NCBI RefSeq assembly: GCF_001704615.3
Contig: NZ_CP029397.2
Coordinates: 868,001-932,000, forward strand
Source of the DNA: Acinetobacter defluvii
GTDB taxonomy: Bacteria > Pseudomonadota > Gammaproteobacteria > Pseudomonadales > Moraxellaceae
Length of the DNA stretch: 64,000 nucleotides
Direction: 5' to 3'
Shown: positions 48,037 through 58,239 of the stretch, piece by piece
Numbering within the stretch: position 1 is the stretch's first letter
Layout of the letters: the number at the start of each line of letters is the position of its first letter
Translations under genes and position numbers: made by a program
The notes under the pieces: model-generated
What the model saw: the letters and a program-made list of their open reading frames with translations, nothing else
Told to the model about the DNA's origin: nothing
The model's database searches: none

Positions 48037-50232
48037 CTATAAAGAAGCAAGTTCAGTTGATTGATCATCACGTTCGTGGCTTAAACTTTGTTTTAAGGTA
48101 CTGAACTGTTTTAAGATGCTAAACATCAAAGATAATTGCTGTAAAATAATCAAAGCCTTTGCTGACTCTTCATCAGACTGATTTAAACGTAAACGAATGG
48201 TTTGCAGCATATTATGTGCAGTTAAATCAGGCATTTCATCTCTAAGCAAAGCACCTTTAATATCATCTAAGGCTTGATCCAACAAACCTAAAATCTCTGG
48301 GTCATGGACTTTTTCACGATGCGCACCGAGTGCTGCGATATAGCTAATAAAGGTATGATTTAAACATAAAAATTCAAAAGCAAGACTTTTTTGAGTCGGA
48401 TCAAAATCAGGTTCAGTGGCTAGCGTAGAAATTAAAGATGCAACTTCAGCATCAGTATTGTGTGCTGCACGTCTTACAATTCTATAATTCAAAGCATTGT
48501 TGCGACCATGATGATATTGATCCACGACTTCAGCCAAATATTGACATTGTGCTTCTAAAGAGCGATTGATGGTGCGTGGTAAACGACGGAATTTCCAGTC
48601 TGGAAAAATAAAGCTCACACCAAACCATGCAAAAGCACATCCGATCACGGTATCGATTAAACGAGGCAATGCAGCTTCAAAACCTAAACCATCTAGATTA
48701 AAATTAATTAATGCTAAAATGGTAATAAAAGCAGTCGCTTGAGCATATTGTTTACTGCGTAAATCAAAGAATAAAACGCCACTAAGAATCAATAACAGTA
48801 ATTGACCTTCGACTGTCGGTACAAAATACAAAATCGCATAACCAACGATGATGCCTGCTAAAGTACCAATAATGCGTAAACGCAAACGGCGCTTGGTCGC
48901 ATTAAAGTTGGGTTGACTGACAAAGAGGGCAGTCAATAAAACCCAATAGCCGTATTCAATCTGGGTAATTTGTACAAAAACATAGCCAATAAATAACACC
49001 ACAGAGACACGAATCGCATGGCGGAAAAGTACTGATTCAGGCGTTAAGTGTTGTGTGATACGGCTCTTAATATCCTCCCAACCTTTTAAGTCATCGTCTT
49101 TGAGTTGGTTTTCAAACTGTTTGCTTTGATCGTACTTGATATGACGTTCAGTTTCGACATTTTGTAGTTGAGCATCAATGGATTTTAAATTTTGATATAA
49201 AGAAAATAAGGCATTGACCCAAACTTGGTCATAATTTTGCGATTGTCGCAGTCGATCTAAAGAATGTCTTAGGTTTTTAAATGCATGTTTAAAACGAGCG
49301 TTATGTTGATAGGTATTGCGATTTAAAATGCTATCACTCAAGTCCTTACACGCTTTTCCTTGTAAAGATAAAATCCGTTGAAAGCGAAACAGAATGTCGC
49401 TATGTTCGAACATTTTCGCTAATTTTTGATAATCAATATGAGCAGAATCAGCACGTTCATGAATATCTTGTGCGACAAAATAGTATTGTAAACTACGCCG
49501 TGTATCTCGTTGACCTCGATCGCCTTTTAATCGAGTGAGCAAGGCAGTTCGCATATCGTTAAAAATACCGATCAACTTACCATTTTCCATAGACAAGCCA
49601 ATCATACTTTGTTGATAACTCTCGGAAGTCATATCGACATCAAATAAATTGGATTTGGAAAATAGAAAATCGCCTAAAGACGCATAACATTGTGAAAGTT
49701 TGTCTTGTACTTGACGTACAGGAAACAGTAAAAAGCTAATGGTTGAAATGAGACCATACCACGCTGCCCCAATGACCAATAAACTCGGTTGCATATACCA
49801 CGGTTCAAATAAACCTACCCCAAGCATCGAGTAAACGGAAATGACCAAGCAACCATAGGAAATGGTGGCATAACGCCGACCGAGGGAACCTAATAAAATC
49901 CAACCAATACAAGAAATAATAAGACCGAGTGCAAAGAAAACTGGATAAGGAAATAGCAATGTGACTGACGCTGCTGTCACAAAAAATCCAATATAGGTAT
50001 ACAGCAAGTTCATGATTCGCACAGAAAAGCGATCATCAATGTCACTGAGACCTGCTGCAACGACTCCCAAAGTTAGCGGAATCGTCATGAGCTGTTGATC
50101 TAAAAAATAAGGTAGAAAAGCCGTGCCTGCAAAAGCAATGATCATGCGTAAGTTATACATGATACTGGTATTGTAAGTTGCTTTTTTAAGCCGATTCAGC
50201 CAAGTATTCAAACCAATTCCCTTGAAAAACAT
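48037..50232 (-). CDS. FUSC/YccS-family membrane protein
   Basis: A 731-aa inner-membrane protein of the fusaric-acid-resistance-like (FUSC/YccS/YhfK) family. Two blocks of about six membrane helices (roughly residues 20-170 and 390-540) flank long helical cytoplasmic segments, the typical repeat layout. Segments such as RVSVVLFIGYVFVQITQIEYGYWVLLTALFVSQPNFNATKRRLRLRIIGTLAGI match the family. Efflux of aromatic acids or a cell-envelope role is suggested for relatives; its substrate here is unknown. Divergent from the Bcr-like transporter. Confidence 0.88.
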   Translation of the reverse strand: MFFKGIGLNTWLNRLKKATYNTSIMYNLRMIIAFAGTAFLPYFLDQQLMTIPLTLGVVAAGLSDIDDRFSVRIMNLLYTYIGFFVTAASVTLLFPYPVFFALGLIISCIGWILLGSLGRRYATISYGCLVISVYSMLGVGLFEPWYMQPSLLVIGAAWYGLISTISFLLFPVRQVQDKLSQCYASLGDFLFSKSNLFDVDMTSESYQQSMIGLSMENGKLIGIFNDMRTALLTRLKGDRGQRDTRRSLQYYFVAQDIHERADSAHIDYQKLAKMFEHSDILFRFQRILSLQGKACKDLSDSILNRNTYQHNARFKHAFKNLRHSLDRLRQSQNYDQVWVNALFSLYQNLKSIDAQLQNVETERHIKYDQSKQFENQLKDDDLKGWEDIKSRITQHLTPESVLFRHAIRVSVVLFIGYVFVQITQIEYGYWVLLTALFVSQPNFNATKRRLRLRIIGTLAGIIVGYAILYFVPTVEGQLLLLILSGVLFFDLRSKQYAQATAFITILALINFNLDGLGFEAALPRLIDTVIGCAFAWFGVSFIFPDWKFRRLPRTINRSLEAQCQYLAEVVDQYHHGRNNALNYRIVRRAAHNTDAEVASLISTLATEPDFDPTQKSLAFEFLCLNHTFISYIAALGAHREKVHDPEILGLLDQALDDIKGALLRDEMPDLTAHNMLQTIRLRLNQSDEESAKALIILQQLSLMFSILKQFSTLKQSLSHERDDQSTELASL

Positions 50233-50354
50233 TGTTTGTTATGCCTAAAAAATGAAAACTCTATCGTGTGAAATTTCAATTAATCAGCAATAGAAATAAT
50301 ACAATGCAAGGGTTACACTTGTCTGCATTTCCTCTCATTAAATTCATACTTTCT

Positions 50355-51563
50355 ATGTCTCAACAACAGGTCAAACCGCAATATTCGACGGGCTGGATTT
50401 TACTCCTAGCGCTCTTTACATCGCTTGGACCCTTATCGATCGACATGTATTTACCTGCTTTACCACAAATGGCACAAGACTTTAATGTTTCAACTCAGCA
50501 AGTTGCAAACTCTTTGCCTGCCTATTTCTTTGGTTTGGCTATAGGACAATTGATTTATGGTCCGATTAGCGATCGGATTGGGCGTAAAAAACCCCTGTAC
50601 TTTGGGATGACTTTGTTTGTTGGTGCCAGCTTGCTTTGTGTTTTGGCGGATGGTCATTGGTCATTGATTGCCGCACGCGTTTTGCAAGCTTTGGGGGGCT
50701 GTGTCGGTGTGGTGATGGCACGTGCTGCGATTCGTGACAAACTCGATGTACAAGGTTCTGCCCAAGCTTTTGCAAGCATGATGATTGTTATGGGAATTGC
50801 ACCTGTACTTGCGCCTACATTTGGCGCATGGATTTTGTATTTTTTTGAATGGCACTATGTTTTTATTGTGCTGATGTTAATCGGTTTATTTTGTCTGATC
50901 TGTGTACATTTTTTCTTTGAAGAAACATTGGCAGAAGAACGTCGTTTAAATTTAAATGTCACACAAGTACTTCAACTATATGTTGTCATTTTTAAAGACC
51001 GCAGTTTTTATTTGCCGATGTTGGCTGGCTGTTTAACAGGTGCCGCATTATTTGCTTATATTGGCTCAGCTGCTGCCGTGTTGATGGATCAATATCACTT
51101 AAATGAGCAGCAGTTTGCTTATGCATTTGGTTTGAATGCCTTAGGTATAATCTTTATGTCATTTTTGAATAAAAAATTGGCAAATAAGTTATCTATAGTG
51201 CAGCGTTTGCAACTGGGTGGAGTTAATCAAATTTTAGGATCAATCATAATTGTGATGGCTGGATTAGTGCTCAATGCGCCGCTCTGGGTGATTATGATCG
51301 GGATGTTTTTAACTGTTTCAGGCATCGGTTTTACTGGTCCAAATGCGATGGCTTTAGCAATGGCAAAGCAAGGGGAGCGTGCAGGAACTGCAAGTGCAAT
51401 TATGGGAAGTACACAATTTGCATGTGGTTTAATCGGGGGCATACTACTTAATTTCTTAGTATTTAATCATGTCTTAAATATGGGAATCTTAATGCTTGGT
51501 TTTACTTTAGCTGGTGGTGTAGCGATTTACTTGGTTAAAAAACAACAGCAATTACACGTCTAA
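50355..51563 (+). CDS. Bcr/CflA-type MFS drug efflux transporter
   Basis: Major facilitator of the drug:H+ antiporter-1 family, 402 aa and about 12 membrane helices from the ATG at 50355 (MSQQQVKPQYSTGW). A longer frame upstream is not conserved-looking. The N-terminal signature SIDMYLPALPQMAQDFNVS, the motif A GPISDRIGRKKPLYFG and the ALGGCVGVVMARAAIRD segment are typical of Bcr/CflA. Substrates such as bicyclomycin or chloramphenicol are known for relatives; none can be assigned here. Confidence 0.92.
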   Translation: MSQQQVKPQYSTGWILLLALFTSLGPLSIDMYLPALPQMAQDFNVSTQQVANSLPAYFFGLAIGQLIYGPISDRIGRKKPLYFGMTLFVGASLLCVLADGHWSLIAARVLQALGGCVGVVMARAAIRDKLDVQGSAQAFASMMIVMGIAPVLAPTFGAWILYFFEWHYVFIVLMLIGLFCLICVHFFFEETLAEERRLNLNVTQVLQLYVVIFKDRSFYLPMLAGCLTGAALFAYIGSAAAVLMDQYHLNEQQFAYAFGLNALGIIFMSFLNKKLANKLSIVQRLQLGGVNQILGSIIIVMAGLVLNAPLWVIMIGMFLTVSGIGFTGPNAMALAMAKQGERAGTASAIMGSTQFACGLIGGILLNFLVFNHVLNMGILMLGFTLAGGVAIYLVKKQQQLHV

Positions 51564-51576
51564 TCATTACTAAATT

Positions 51577-51680
51577 TTAAAGTAGTGTTCTAAATTGTAT
51601 GTCAGTCAAATCTATCGATAGAAAAACTGAAAATATATAAATTAAATGCACTATATTTTCAAAATCTGATAACGTTTAGG
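51577..51680. repeat. Imperfect repeat, left copy
   Basis: The stretch TTAAAGTAGTGTTCTAAATT at 51577 recurs with changes at 52290 (TTAAAGTAGTACTTTAAATT). The following part (ATAGAAAA...AAATATATAAATTAAAT and CACT) matches 59908-59995 imperfectly. It lies right after the Bcr-type gene and flanks a pseudogene. Possibly part of a small dispersed non-coding element. Confidence 0.5.
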
Positions 51681-51721
51681 TGGTGGGTCAAACATAGTCA
51701 GCATGATTTTTGAAGAATCTG

Positions 51722-52174
51722 CTATAAATCATCTATTAATGAAAATTTTTCTTCAACTTCTTTTAGACTATAGAAATCTGTTTGATATATACCTGTATCA
51801 TTATTAATGTATTGAACATAGAAAATAGGATTATGTGGAGTACTTTTTGACGGGCTTAAATAAAGGTCGAGAACTTCATTACAGTTTGGTTATCTTCTGA
51901 CAACTTCCGTAGGTGTGCTTAAAGAGAAAATACCGAGTTTGGTATCTTTCATATTAATGATATTTTGAAAAAATTGTTCAATTAAGGCTAAGCTATTTGA
52001 ATGTTGATAAAAAATCTTTTTTAAATTTTCTATTTGTTGTTGATCATCATCAATTGAAAGCAGTCCTTCGCAAGGATCGTTGAGTTGACTTGTGTTTGAT
52101 GCCCAAAATAGATCATTTTTAAAGATTTTAAATCTCTTTCAATAAGCTCCACCGAGATATTTATATACAAGCAT
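51722..52174 (-). pseudogene. Decayed DUF2971-like gene
   Basis: One minus-strand frame runs 151 codons from ATG at 52174 to a TAG at 51722, interrupted by TGA at codon 12 (52141-52139) and TAA at codon 95 (51892-51890). The encoded pieces look like real protein: MLVYKYLGGAY, then NDLFWASNTSQLNDPCEGLL, which strongly recalls the DUF2971 opening 'LWFSSPxxLNDPFE', then LGIFSLSTPTEVV. The later part (FYVQYINNDTGIYQTDF) also reads as coding. The protein is shorter than normal for the family, so it has lost more than the two stops suggest. Flanked by short direct repeats. Confidence 0.6.
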
Positions 52175-52289
52175 AAGTTAAAAAAATTCAATAGTATGAT
52201 TGATTTTTATATTGTTGTTTTAATATAAAATTCAAGGTGTATTTTTATATCTATTTAATCCCACTCAACCTCTCTTTCTTACACTTCAT

Positions 52290-52317
52290 TTAAAGTAGTA
52301 CTTTAAATTCTGTTCAG
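52290..52317. repeat. Imperfect repeat, right copy flanking the pseudogene
   Basis: TTAAAGTAGTACTTTAAATT plus CTGTTCAG resembles the left copy starting at 51577 (TTAAAGTAGTGTTCTAAATT then GTATGTCAG). The two copies bracket the DUF2971-like pseudogene in the same orientation, as would direct repeats left by an insertion or duplication. Confidence 0.45.
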
Positions 52318-52351
52318 GGAGGATCTATCACGTACTTCATTGAATACGCGA

Positions 52352-52390
52352 AAATCCCCCTTTGAAAAAGAGGGATTTAGGGGGATTAAT
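52352..52390 (-). terminator. Terminator of metH built from a common palindrome
   Basis: AATCCCCCTTTGAAAAAG and AGGGATTTAGGGGGATT form an inverted repeat just after metH. This kind of AATCCCCC palindrome is widely dispersed in Acinetobacter and other gammaproteobacteria, so it may be both a repeat element and the metH terminator. Confidence 0.6.
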
Positions 52391-52404
52391 TTAGAAAAAA
52401 AGAA

Positions 52405-55400
52405 TTAACTCACCGAATCATCCAAATTCGGTGCTAACCAACGCTTCGCCTCATCCATTGTCCAACCCTTACGCTTTGCATAATCCTCAAGCTGATCCTG
52501 AGCAATTTTACCCACGTTAAAGTATTGACTTTCAGGATTTGCATAATAGAAACCACTGACAGATGAAGGTGGCCACATCGCAAAACTTGTAGTGAGCTGC
52601 GTACCAATCTTATCGGTAGAACCTAACCAATCAAACAAAGATGCTTTTTCAGAATGCTCAGGACATGCAGGGTAGCCTGGTGCAGGACGAATCCCGACAT
52701 ACTTCTCTTTGATCAATTCTTCATTACTTAAACTTTCAGATGCTTGGTTGCCCCAGAACTCTTTACGGATACGCTCATGCAAATGCTCTGCAAACGCTTC
52801 AGCAAAACGGTCACCTAAAGATTGTGCAAGAATCGCAGAATAGTCATCACCTTTCGCTTTGTATTCATGCGCCATTTCTTCCGCACCAAAGATTGACACG
52901 GTGAAGCCACCTAACCAATCTTCCGCTTGATCTTTGCTTGCCACGAAGTCAGCCAATGATAAGTTTGGCTTGCCTGTGACTTTATCTGATTGTTGACGCA
53001 AGTGATGGAAAGTATGCGTCACAGCTTGTCCATCTTCGCTATAAACTTCAACAGAATCAGCCGCAGAACGGTTGGCAGGGTAGATGCCAAATACTGCACG
53101 CGCATCAAAGCGTTTATTTTCAATAATGTCTTTCAACATTTCCTGCGCTTGATTGTACAAATCAGTTGCAGCTTCACCCACCACGTCATCCGTCAGAATT
53201 TTCGGGAATTTACCTGCCAGACTCCACGAAATGAAGAACGGTGTCCAGTCAAAATATTCCACTAAAGTTTCAAGTGGATAATTAGTAATGGTTTGCGTAC
53301 CAATGAAGTTTGGCTTCGCAGGCTTATTCGCTGCAAAGTCAATTTTTAAACCATTTTCAATCGATTCTGCATAAGACAGTTTTGCGGCTTTCGGTTGTTT
53401 GTTGGCAATACGTTCACGGACTTTTTCATATTCCGCACGGGTTTCCTCAACAAACTTTGGCTTCATTTCTTTAGAAAGTAAAGTCGTTGCCACACCCACT
53501 GCCCGTGATGCATCGGCAACATAAATCACCGCATCATTTGAATATTGCGGATCAATTTTTACAGCGGTATGCGCTTTAGAGGTGGTTGCGCCACCAATCA
53601 GTAGTGGTACATGGAAACCTTTACGTTGCATTTCTTTGGCAACAAAGACCATTTCATCCAAAGATGGCGTAATCAAACCTGACAAGCCGATAATATCGAC
53701 ATTTTCATCAATCGCAGTCTGTAAAATTTTCTCAGCAGGTACCATCACACCAAGGTCAACGATGTCATAACCATTACAGCCTAACACCACACCCACAATA
53801 TTTTTACCAATATCATGTACATCGCCTTTTACAGTCGCCATCAGGACTTTACCTTTGGATTGACCGCCTGATTTTTCAGCTTCAATGAATGGGTTGAGCC
53901 AAGCCACCGCTTGTTTCATGACACGGGCAGATTTGACCACTTGTGGGAGGAACATTTTACCTGAACCGAACAGGTCACCGACCACATTCATACCGTCCAT
54001 CAATGGACCTTCGATCACATCGAGAGGACGAGCTGATTTTAAACGAGCTTCTTCAGTATCTTCATCAATAAAAGTCGTGATACCTTTGACTAAAGCATAT
54101 TCTAGACGTTTTTCTACGCTCTCATTACGCCATTCGAGGTTCTCAACCTGTTTTTGTGCTGCACCCTGACCACGGTATTTTTCAGCGACTTCAAGCAGTT
54201 TTTCAGTCGCTTCTTGATGGCTTTCACCTTGATTCTGATTCAGAATCACATCTTCAACCGCAGCTTTTAACTCAGGGTCAATATCATCGTAAATTGCCAT
54301 TTGACCGGCATTTACAATCCCCATGGTCATGCCTTGTTTGATGGCATGGTAAAGGAACACAGAGTGAATCGCTTCACGTACAGGCTCATTGCCACGGAAC
54401 GAGAAGGATACGTTAGATACACCACCTGAAATCATCGCATGTGGCAGATTTTGTTTAATCCAACCTGTTGCTTCAATGAAATCAACTGCATAGTTATTAT
54501 GTTCTTCAATCCCTGTTGCGACTGCAAACACGTTTGGATCGAAAATAATATCTTCAGCAGGGAAGCCAACGTCATTGACCAGTACATCATAAGAACGCTT
54601 ACAGATTTCACGCTTACGTGCTGCGGTGTCTGCCTGACCTGTTTCATCAAATGCCATGACGATGATTGCTGCACCGTACTGACGACATAAACGAGCTTTA
54701 TGTACAAACTCGTCATAACCTTCTTTCAAGGAAATTGAGTTCACTACAGGTTTACCCTGAACGCATTTCAAGCCTGCTTCAATAATTTCCCATTTTGATG
54801 AGTCAATCATGATTGGCACTTTAGAAATTTCAGGTTCAGACGCAACAAGATTAAGGAAATGCACCATCGCACCTTGCGAATCGAGCATCCCTTCATCCAT
54901 GTTAATGTCGATCACCTGTGCGCCTGCAACCACTTGTTGCAACGCCACATCTAAAGCTTCGGCAAAGTTTTCTTCACGGATTAAACGTAAAAACTTCTTT
55001 GAACCTGTAACGTTGGTACGTTCACCGACATTCACAAACAAAGAATCATCATAGATGTTAAACGGTTCTAAACCACTTAAACGACATGCAGGCTTGGTTT
55101 CAGGAACTTGACGAGGCTTGATGTCTTTCACTGCATTGTAAATGGCACGGATATGATCAGGCGTGGTACCACAACAACCGCCTGTAATATTGATCAAACC
55201 GCTTTCCGCAAATTCTTTTAAGAATGCTGCTGTTTCTTCTGGGCTTTCGTCATAACCCCCGAAAGCATTGGGTAAGCCTGCATTTGGATGCGCTGAAACA
55301 AAAGTATCAGCAACATCGGAAATGGTTTTGACATGCGGACGCATGGCATCTGCACCGAGCGCACAGTTAAAACCAATGGATAATAAATCGCCGTGACGCA

Positions 55401-56094
55401 CCGAGTTCCAGAACGCTTCTGCGGTTTGCCCTGTGAGGGTACGACCTGAAGCATCGGTAATCGTGCCTGAAATCATGAGTGGCAATTCATAGCCAATTTG
55501 ATTGAATACTTCTTTGACTGCAAAAATTGCAGCTTTACAGTTCAGCGTATCGAATACGGTTTCGATCAGAAGAATGTCTGCACCCCCTTCGATCAGGGCA
55601 TGAGCAGCTTCGATATAGTTTTCTTTCAGCTCATCAAAGGTAATGTTACGAAAAGCAGGGTCATTCACATTCGGAGAAATTGAACAGGTACGTGATGTAG
55701 GACCTAGCACACCTGCAACAAAGCGTGGTTTGTCAGGTGTCGAGTATTTTTCACACGCTGCTTTGGCAATACGTGCGGCTTCACGGTTGATCTCAGGAAC
55801 GAGGTCTTCCATATGATAGTCAGACATAGACACACGTGTACCATTGAATGAGTTAGTTTCAATGATATCTGCGCCTGCATCTAAATACGCTTCATGAATG
55901 CCCTGAATGATTTGGGGTTGAGTCAATACCAAAAGGTCATTGTTGCCTTTTAAGTCCGAAGCCCAGTCGGCAAAACGCTCACCACGATAGTCGGCTTCTT
56001 CAAGTTTGTGACGCTGAATCATGGTACCCATTGCACCATCAATAATCAGAATCCGTTGAGCCAATAGCTCTTTTAGGGTGGTAAGCGTGGACAT
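52405..56094 (-). CDS. metH: Cobalamin-dependent methionine synthase
   Basis: Transfers the methyl group of methyltetrahydrofolate to homocysteine through methylcobalamin. Four modules are visible: homocysteine-binding ([23 protein letters not shown]; zinc Cys in [13 protein letters not shown] and [11 protein letters not shown]), pterin-binding ([18 protein letters not shown]), B12-binding with the DxHxxG cobalt-ligand motif ([16 protein letters not shown], about residue 755), and the C-terminal SAM-dependent reactivation domain ([15 protein letters not shown]). I start at 56094 ([16 protein letters not shown], 1229 aa), equal to the usual length; 25 upstream residues in the same frame are unlike the family. 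No B12 riboswitch was seen upstream. Confidence 0.97.
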   Translation of the reverse strand: MSTLTTLKELLAQRILIIDGAMGTMIQRHKLEEADYRGERFADWASDLKGNNDLLVLTQPQIIQGIHEAYLDAGADIIETNSFNGTRVSMSDYHMEDLVPEINREAARIAKAACEKYSTPDKPRFVAGVLGPTSRTCSISPNVNDPAFRNITFDELKENYIEAAHALIEGGADILLIETVFDTLNCKAAIFAVKEVFNQIGYELPLMISGTITDASGRTLTGQTAEAFWNSVRHGDLLSIGFNCALGADAMRPHVKTISDVADTFVSAHPNAGLPNAFGGYDESPEETAAFLKEFAESGLINITGGCCGTTPDHIRAIYNAVKDIKPRQVPETKPACRLSGLEPFNIYDDSLFVNVGERTNVTGSKKFLRLIREENFAEALDVALQQVVAGAQVIDINMDEGMLDSQGAMVHFLNLVASEPEISKVPIMIDSSKWEIIEAGLKCVQGKPVVNSISLKEGYDEFVHKARLCRQYGAAIIVMAFDETGQADTAARKREICKRSYDVLVNDVGFPAEDIIFDPNVFAVATGIEEHNNYAVDFIEATGWIKQNLPHAMISGGVSNVSFSFRGNEPVREAIHSVFLYHAIKQGMTMGIVNAGQMAIYDDIDPELKAAVEDVILNQNQGESHQEATEKLLEVAEKYRGQGAAQKQVENLEWRNESVEKRLEYALVKGITTFIDEDTEEARLKSARPLDVIEGPLMDGMNVVGDLFGSGKMFLPQVVKSARVMKQAVAWLNPFIEAEKSGGQSKGKVLMATVKGDVHDIGKNIVGVVLGCNGYDIVDLGVMVPAEKILQTAIDENVDIIGLSGLITPSLDEMVFVAKEMQRKGFHVPLLIGGATTSKAHTAVKIDPQYSNDAVIYVADASRAVGVATTLLSKEMKPKFVEETRAEYEKVRERIANKQPKAAKLSYAESIENGLKIDFAANKPAKPNFIGTQTITNYPLETLVEYFDWTPFFISWSLAGKFPKILTDDVVGEAATDLYNQAQEMLKDIIENKRFDARAVFGIYPANRSAADSVEVYSEDGQAVTHTFHHLRQQSDKVTGKPNLSLADFVASKDQAEDWLGGFTVSIFGAEEMAHEYKAKGDDYSAILAQSLGDRFAEAFAEHLHERIRKEFWGNQASESLSNEELIKEKYVGIRPAPGYPACPEHSEKASLFDWLGSTDKIGTQLTTSFAMWPPSSVSGFYYANPESQYFNVGKIAQDQLEDYAKRKGWTMDEAKRWLAPNLDDSVS

Positions 56095-56485
56095 AAATAA
56101 CCCAATCCGATGGAATATAAAATCGGCATATATGTTAGCAGAATTCACATCAGTTTTATTGTTATTCATGATTTAGAGGGACTCAAATTATTTTCTGCTG
56201 CTTTTATCAGCAGTTTTTGAGAAAAATGAATGTATTTTTTCTTGAATATTCATGTAAATGTCATGCTTAAAGTATAAATTAATTCGCCAAAAAAAATAAT
56301 ATGAAAATTTTTATTGCAAATATTACAAATATTTCAAAGGTTAAAAATGATAGAAAATGTGCATAAATATGACTTTTAGTAATTGTAAGTGTCTGAATTT
56401 TAAATATTAAAATAAAAAATATATAGTTGTTTTTTAAATTTTATCTATTTCATTTAGTAAAAATGTTGCTTTATATGACAGCTAT
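56095..56485. other. Intergenic region between metH and the phosphate transporter
   Basis: About 390 bp of AT-rich DNA between divergent genes, before the Pho box. I looked for a cobalamin riboswitch or paired MetR sites for metH and saw none, although TTGAATATTCATG near 56242 is a short MetR-like half-palindrome. Confidence 0.4.
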
Positions 56486-56504
56486 TTGTCATATAATTGT
56501 CACA
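56486..56504 (+). promoter_or_regulatory. Near-consensus Pho box
   Basis: TTGTCATATAATTGTCACA matches the PhoB site pattern CTGTCAT-AWAW-CTGTCAY with the two leading C bases as T. It lies about 50 bp before the start codon of the PiT transporter. An overlapping inverted copy, ATGACA at 56475-56480, precedes it. Confidence 0.7.
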
Positions 56505-56552
56505 ATTTAATTGAACAATAAGCGCATTTTATTATCCGCTTAAACCGTCTGC

Positions 56553-58175
56553 ATGAATTCTAATTTACCTCCCGTTTCAGATTCATCACACTCATCGACT
56601 CCACACAAGTCGACGAATGTTCATGTTCCGACACCAAAGTTTTTTATGCCAGTGTTTCTCACGATTATTATTTCTACACTGATTTATATCGGTGTTCAGC
56701 TTTCTGCTGATTTGGCGCATGTGCCACCTTTGAGCTTATATTCGGTTGTGTTGCTGGCGACGGCTTTATTTATTGCGTTGGGTTTTGAGTTTGTAAATGG
56801 TTTTCATGACACAGCCAATGCTGTCGCAACGGTAATTTATACCAATGCACTGCCTGCACCAGTTGCAGTAATGTGGGCGGGTTTTTGTAACTTTCTTGGG
56901 GTGATGGTGGCAAGTGGTGCGGTAGCTTACGGTATCATTGCATTACTCCCTGTCGAACTGATTATGAATGTGGGGAGTGGTGCTGGTTTTGCCATGGTCT
57001 TTGCCATGCTGATTGCAGCCATTTTATGGAATTTAGGAACTTGGTTCTTAGGCATTCCTGCTTCAAGCTCACATACGTTAATTGGTTCGATTTTAGGTGT
57101 AGGGATCATGAACTACATTTTGCACTCAGCAAGTGGTGCAAGTGGTGTAGACATGGATCAAGTCATGAAAGTGGGTAAAGCTTTATTATTTTCCCCATTG
57201 ATTGGTTTTGCTTTTGCTGCTGTTGTATTCTTGATTGTGAAAAAGATTTTCAAGAAACAGCTGGAGTTGTTCCAACCGCCAGAAGGCAATAAACCACCCC
57301 CACCTTTGATTCGTGCGATTTTGATTTTCACATGTACAGGGGTAAGTTTTGCACATGGTTCAAACGATGGACAAAAAGGCATGGGCTTGATCATGTTGAT
57401 TTTGATCGGGTTAGTACCATTGGCATATTCTTTGAATAAGAACTTAGATCAGCAACATTTACAATCTTTCTCTCAACTGTCTGAACAGACAGCATCTGCA
57501 ATCTATGCACAGCATGCAGATATTCCAGATGAGCAAGCACGTAATACCATTACCAAATATATTCAAACCAAAGAAATTACACCTGAAGTTGTGCCTGCTT
57601 TGGCAAGTTTGACTGATCATTTAGGTGAGCGTGTCGGTAAATTTGGGGATTTAAAAGATATTCCTGAGTCTGAAGTTTCATCATTACGTAATGATATGTA
57701 CTTAAGTACAACGGCTTTTAAACGTTTAGATAAAGCTGAGCAATTGCCAAAAATGGATGAAGCGCAAGCAAAAACAGTGAAAGAATATCGTAGTAACTTA
57801 GATTCGTTCCTTCAGTATATTCCAACATGGGTGAAAGTTGCTGTTGCACTTGCGCTTGGTCTAGGCACAATGGTGGGTTGGAAACGTATTGTAGTTACCG
57901 TAGGTGAACGTATTGGTAAGCACCACATGACTTATGGTCAAGGAATGTCTGCTGAACTTGTGGCGATGTCGACAATTGCAGCAGCCGATGGTTTAGGAAT
58001 GCCTGTATCCACGACGCATGTTTTAAACTCTGCTGTAGCTGGTACGATGGTCGCAAATAAATCAGGTCTAAATTTTAATACTGTTAAAACCATTCTTTCC
58101 GCTTGGATTTTCACATTACCGGCAACGATCTGTTTATCAGGTGCTTTGTATTGGTTGTTATTAAAAGTATTTTAA
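56553..58175 (+). CDS. PiT-family inorganic phosphate transporter
   Basis: A 540-aa inner-membrane symporter with the two-fold PiT signature: GFEFVNGFHDTANAVATVIYT in the first half and the matching C-terminal half with AELVAMSTIAAADGLGMPVSTTHVLNSAVAG. The IPASSSHTLIGSILGVGI segment is also typical. A large cytoplasmic loop at about residues 300-410 separates the halves. The N-terminus carries a hydrophilic 30-residue extension rich in Ser, Pro and His. A near-consensus Pho box upstream suggests phosphate-starvation control, unlike E. coli pitA, which is usually regarded as constitutive. Confidence 0.93.
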   Translation: MNSNLPPVSDSSHSSTPHKSTNVHVPTPKFFMPVFLTIIISTLIYIGVQLSADLAHVPPLSLYSVVLLATALFIALGFEFVNGFHDTANAVATVIYTNALPAPVAVMWAGFCNFLGVMVASGAVAYGIIALLPVELIMNVGSGAGFAMVFAMLIAAILWNLGTWFLGIPASSSHTLIGSILGVGIMNYILHSASGASGVDMDQVMKVGKALLFSPLIGFAFAAVVFLIVKKIFKKQLELFQPPEGNKPPPPLIRAILIFTCTGVSFAHGSNDGQKGMGLIMLILIGLVPLAYSLNKNLDQQHLQSFSQLSEQTASAIYAQHADIPDEQARNTITKYIQTKEITPEVVPALASLTDHLGERVGKFGDLKDIPESEVSSLRNDMYLSTTAFKRLDKAEQLPKMDEAQAKTVKEYRSNLDSFLQYIPTWVKVAVALALGLGTMVGWKRIVVTVGERIGKHHMTYGQGMSAELVAMSTIAAADGLGMPVSTTHVLNSAVAGTMVANKSGLNFNTVKTILSAWIFTLPATICLSGALYWLLLKVF

Positions 58176-58202
58176 TCCTTAGATGAATATTTGAAGCTCA
58201 AT

Positions 58203-58232
58203 AAAAAAACGCTGCAATCGCAGCGTTTTTTT
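58203..58232. terminator. Bidirectional terminator
   Basis: Stem AAAACGCTGCAATCGCAGCGTTTT between the convergent phosphate-transporter gene and the 516-aa unknown gene; the runs of A and T allow use on both strands. Confidence 0.88.
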
Positions 58233-58239
58233 ATTAGGA

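Noticed and set aside
50268..50354. Longer N-terminus of the Bcr-type transporter
   Set aside because: The 29 added residues lack membrane character typical of the family, whereas MSQQQVKPQYSTGW fits the usual start.
56095..56552. Cobalamin riboswitch or paired MetR sites before metH
   Set aside because: I looked for the conserved B12-box pattern and MetR palindromes and found only a short TGAATATTCA; not enough to call.
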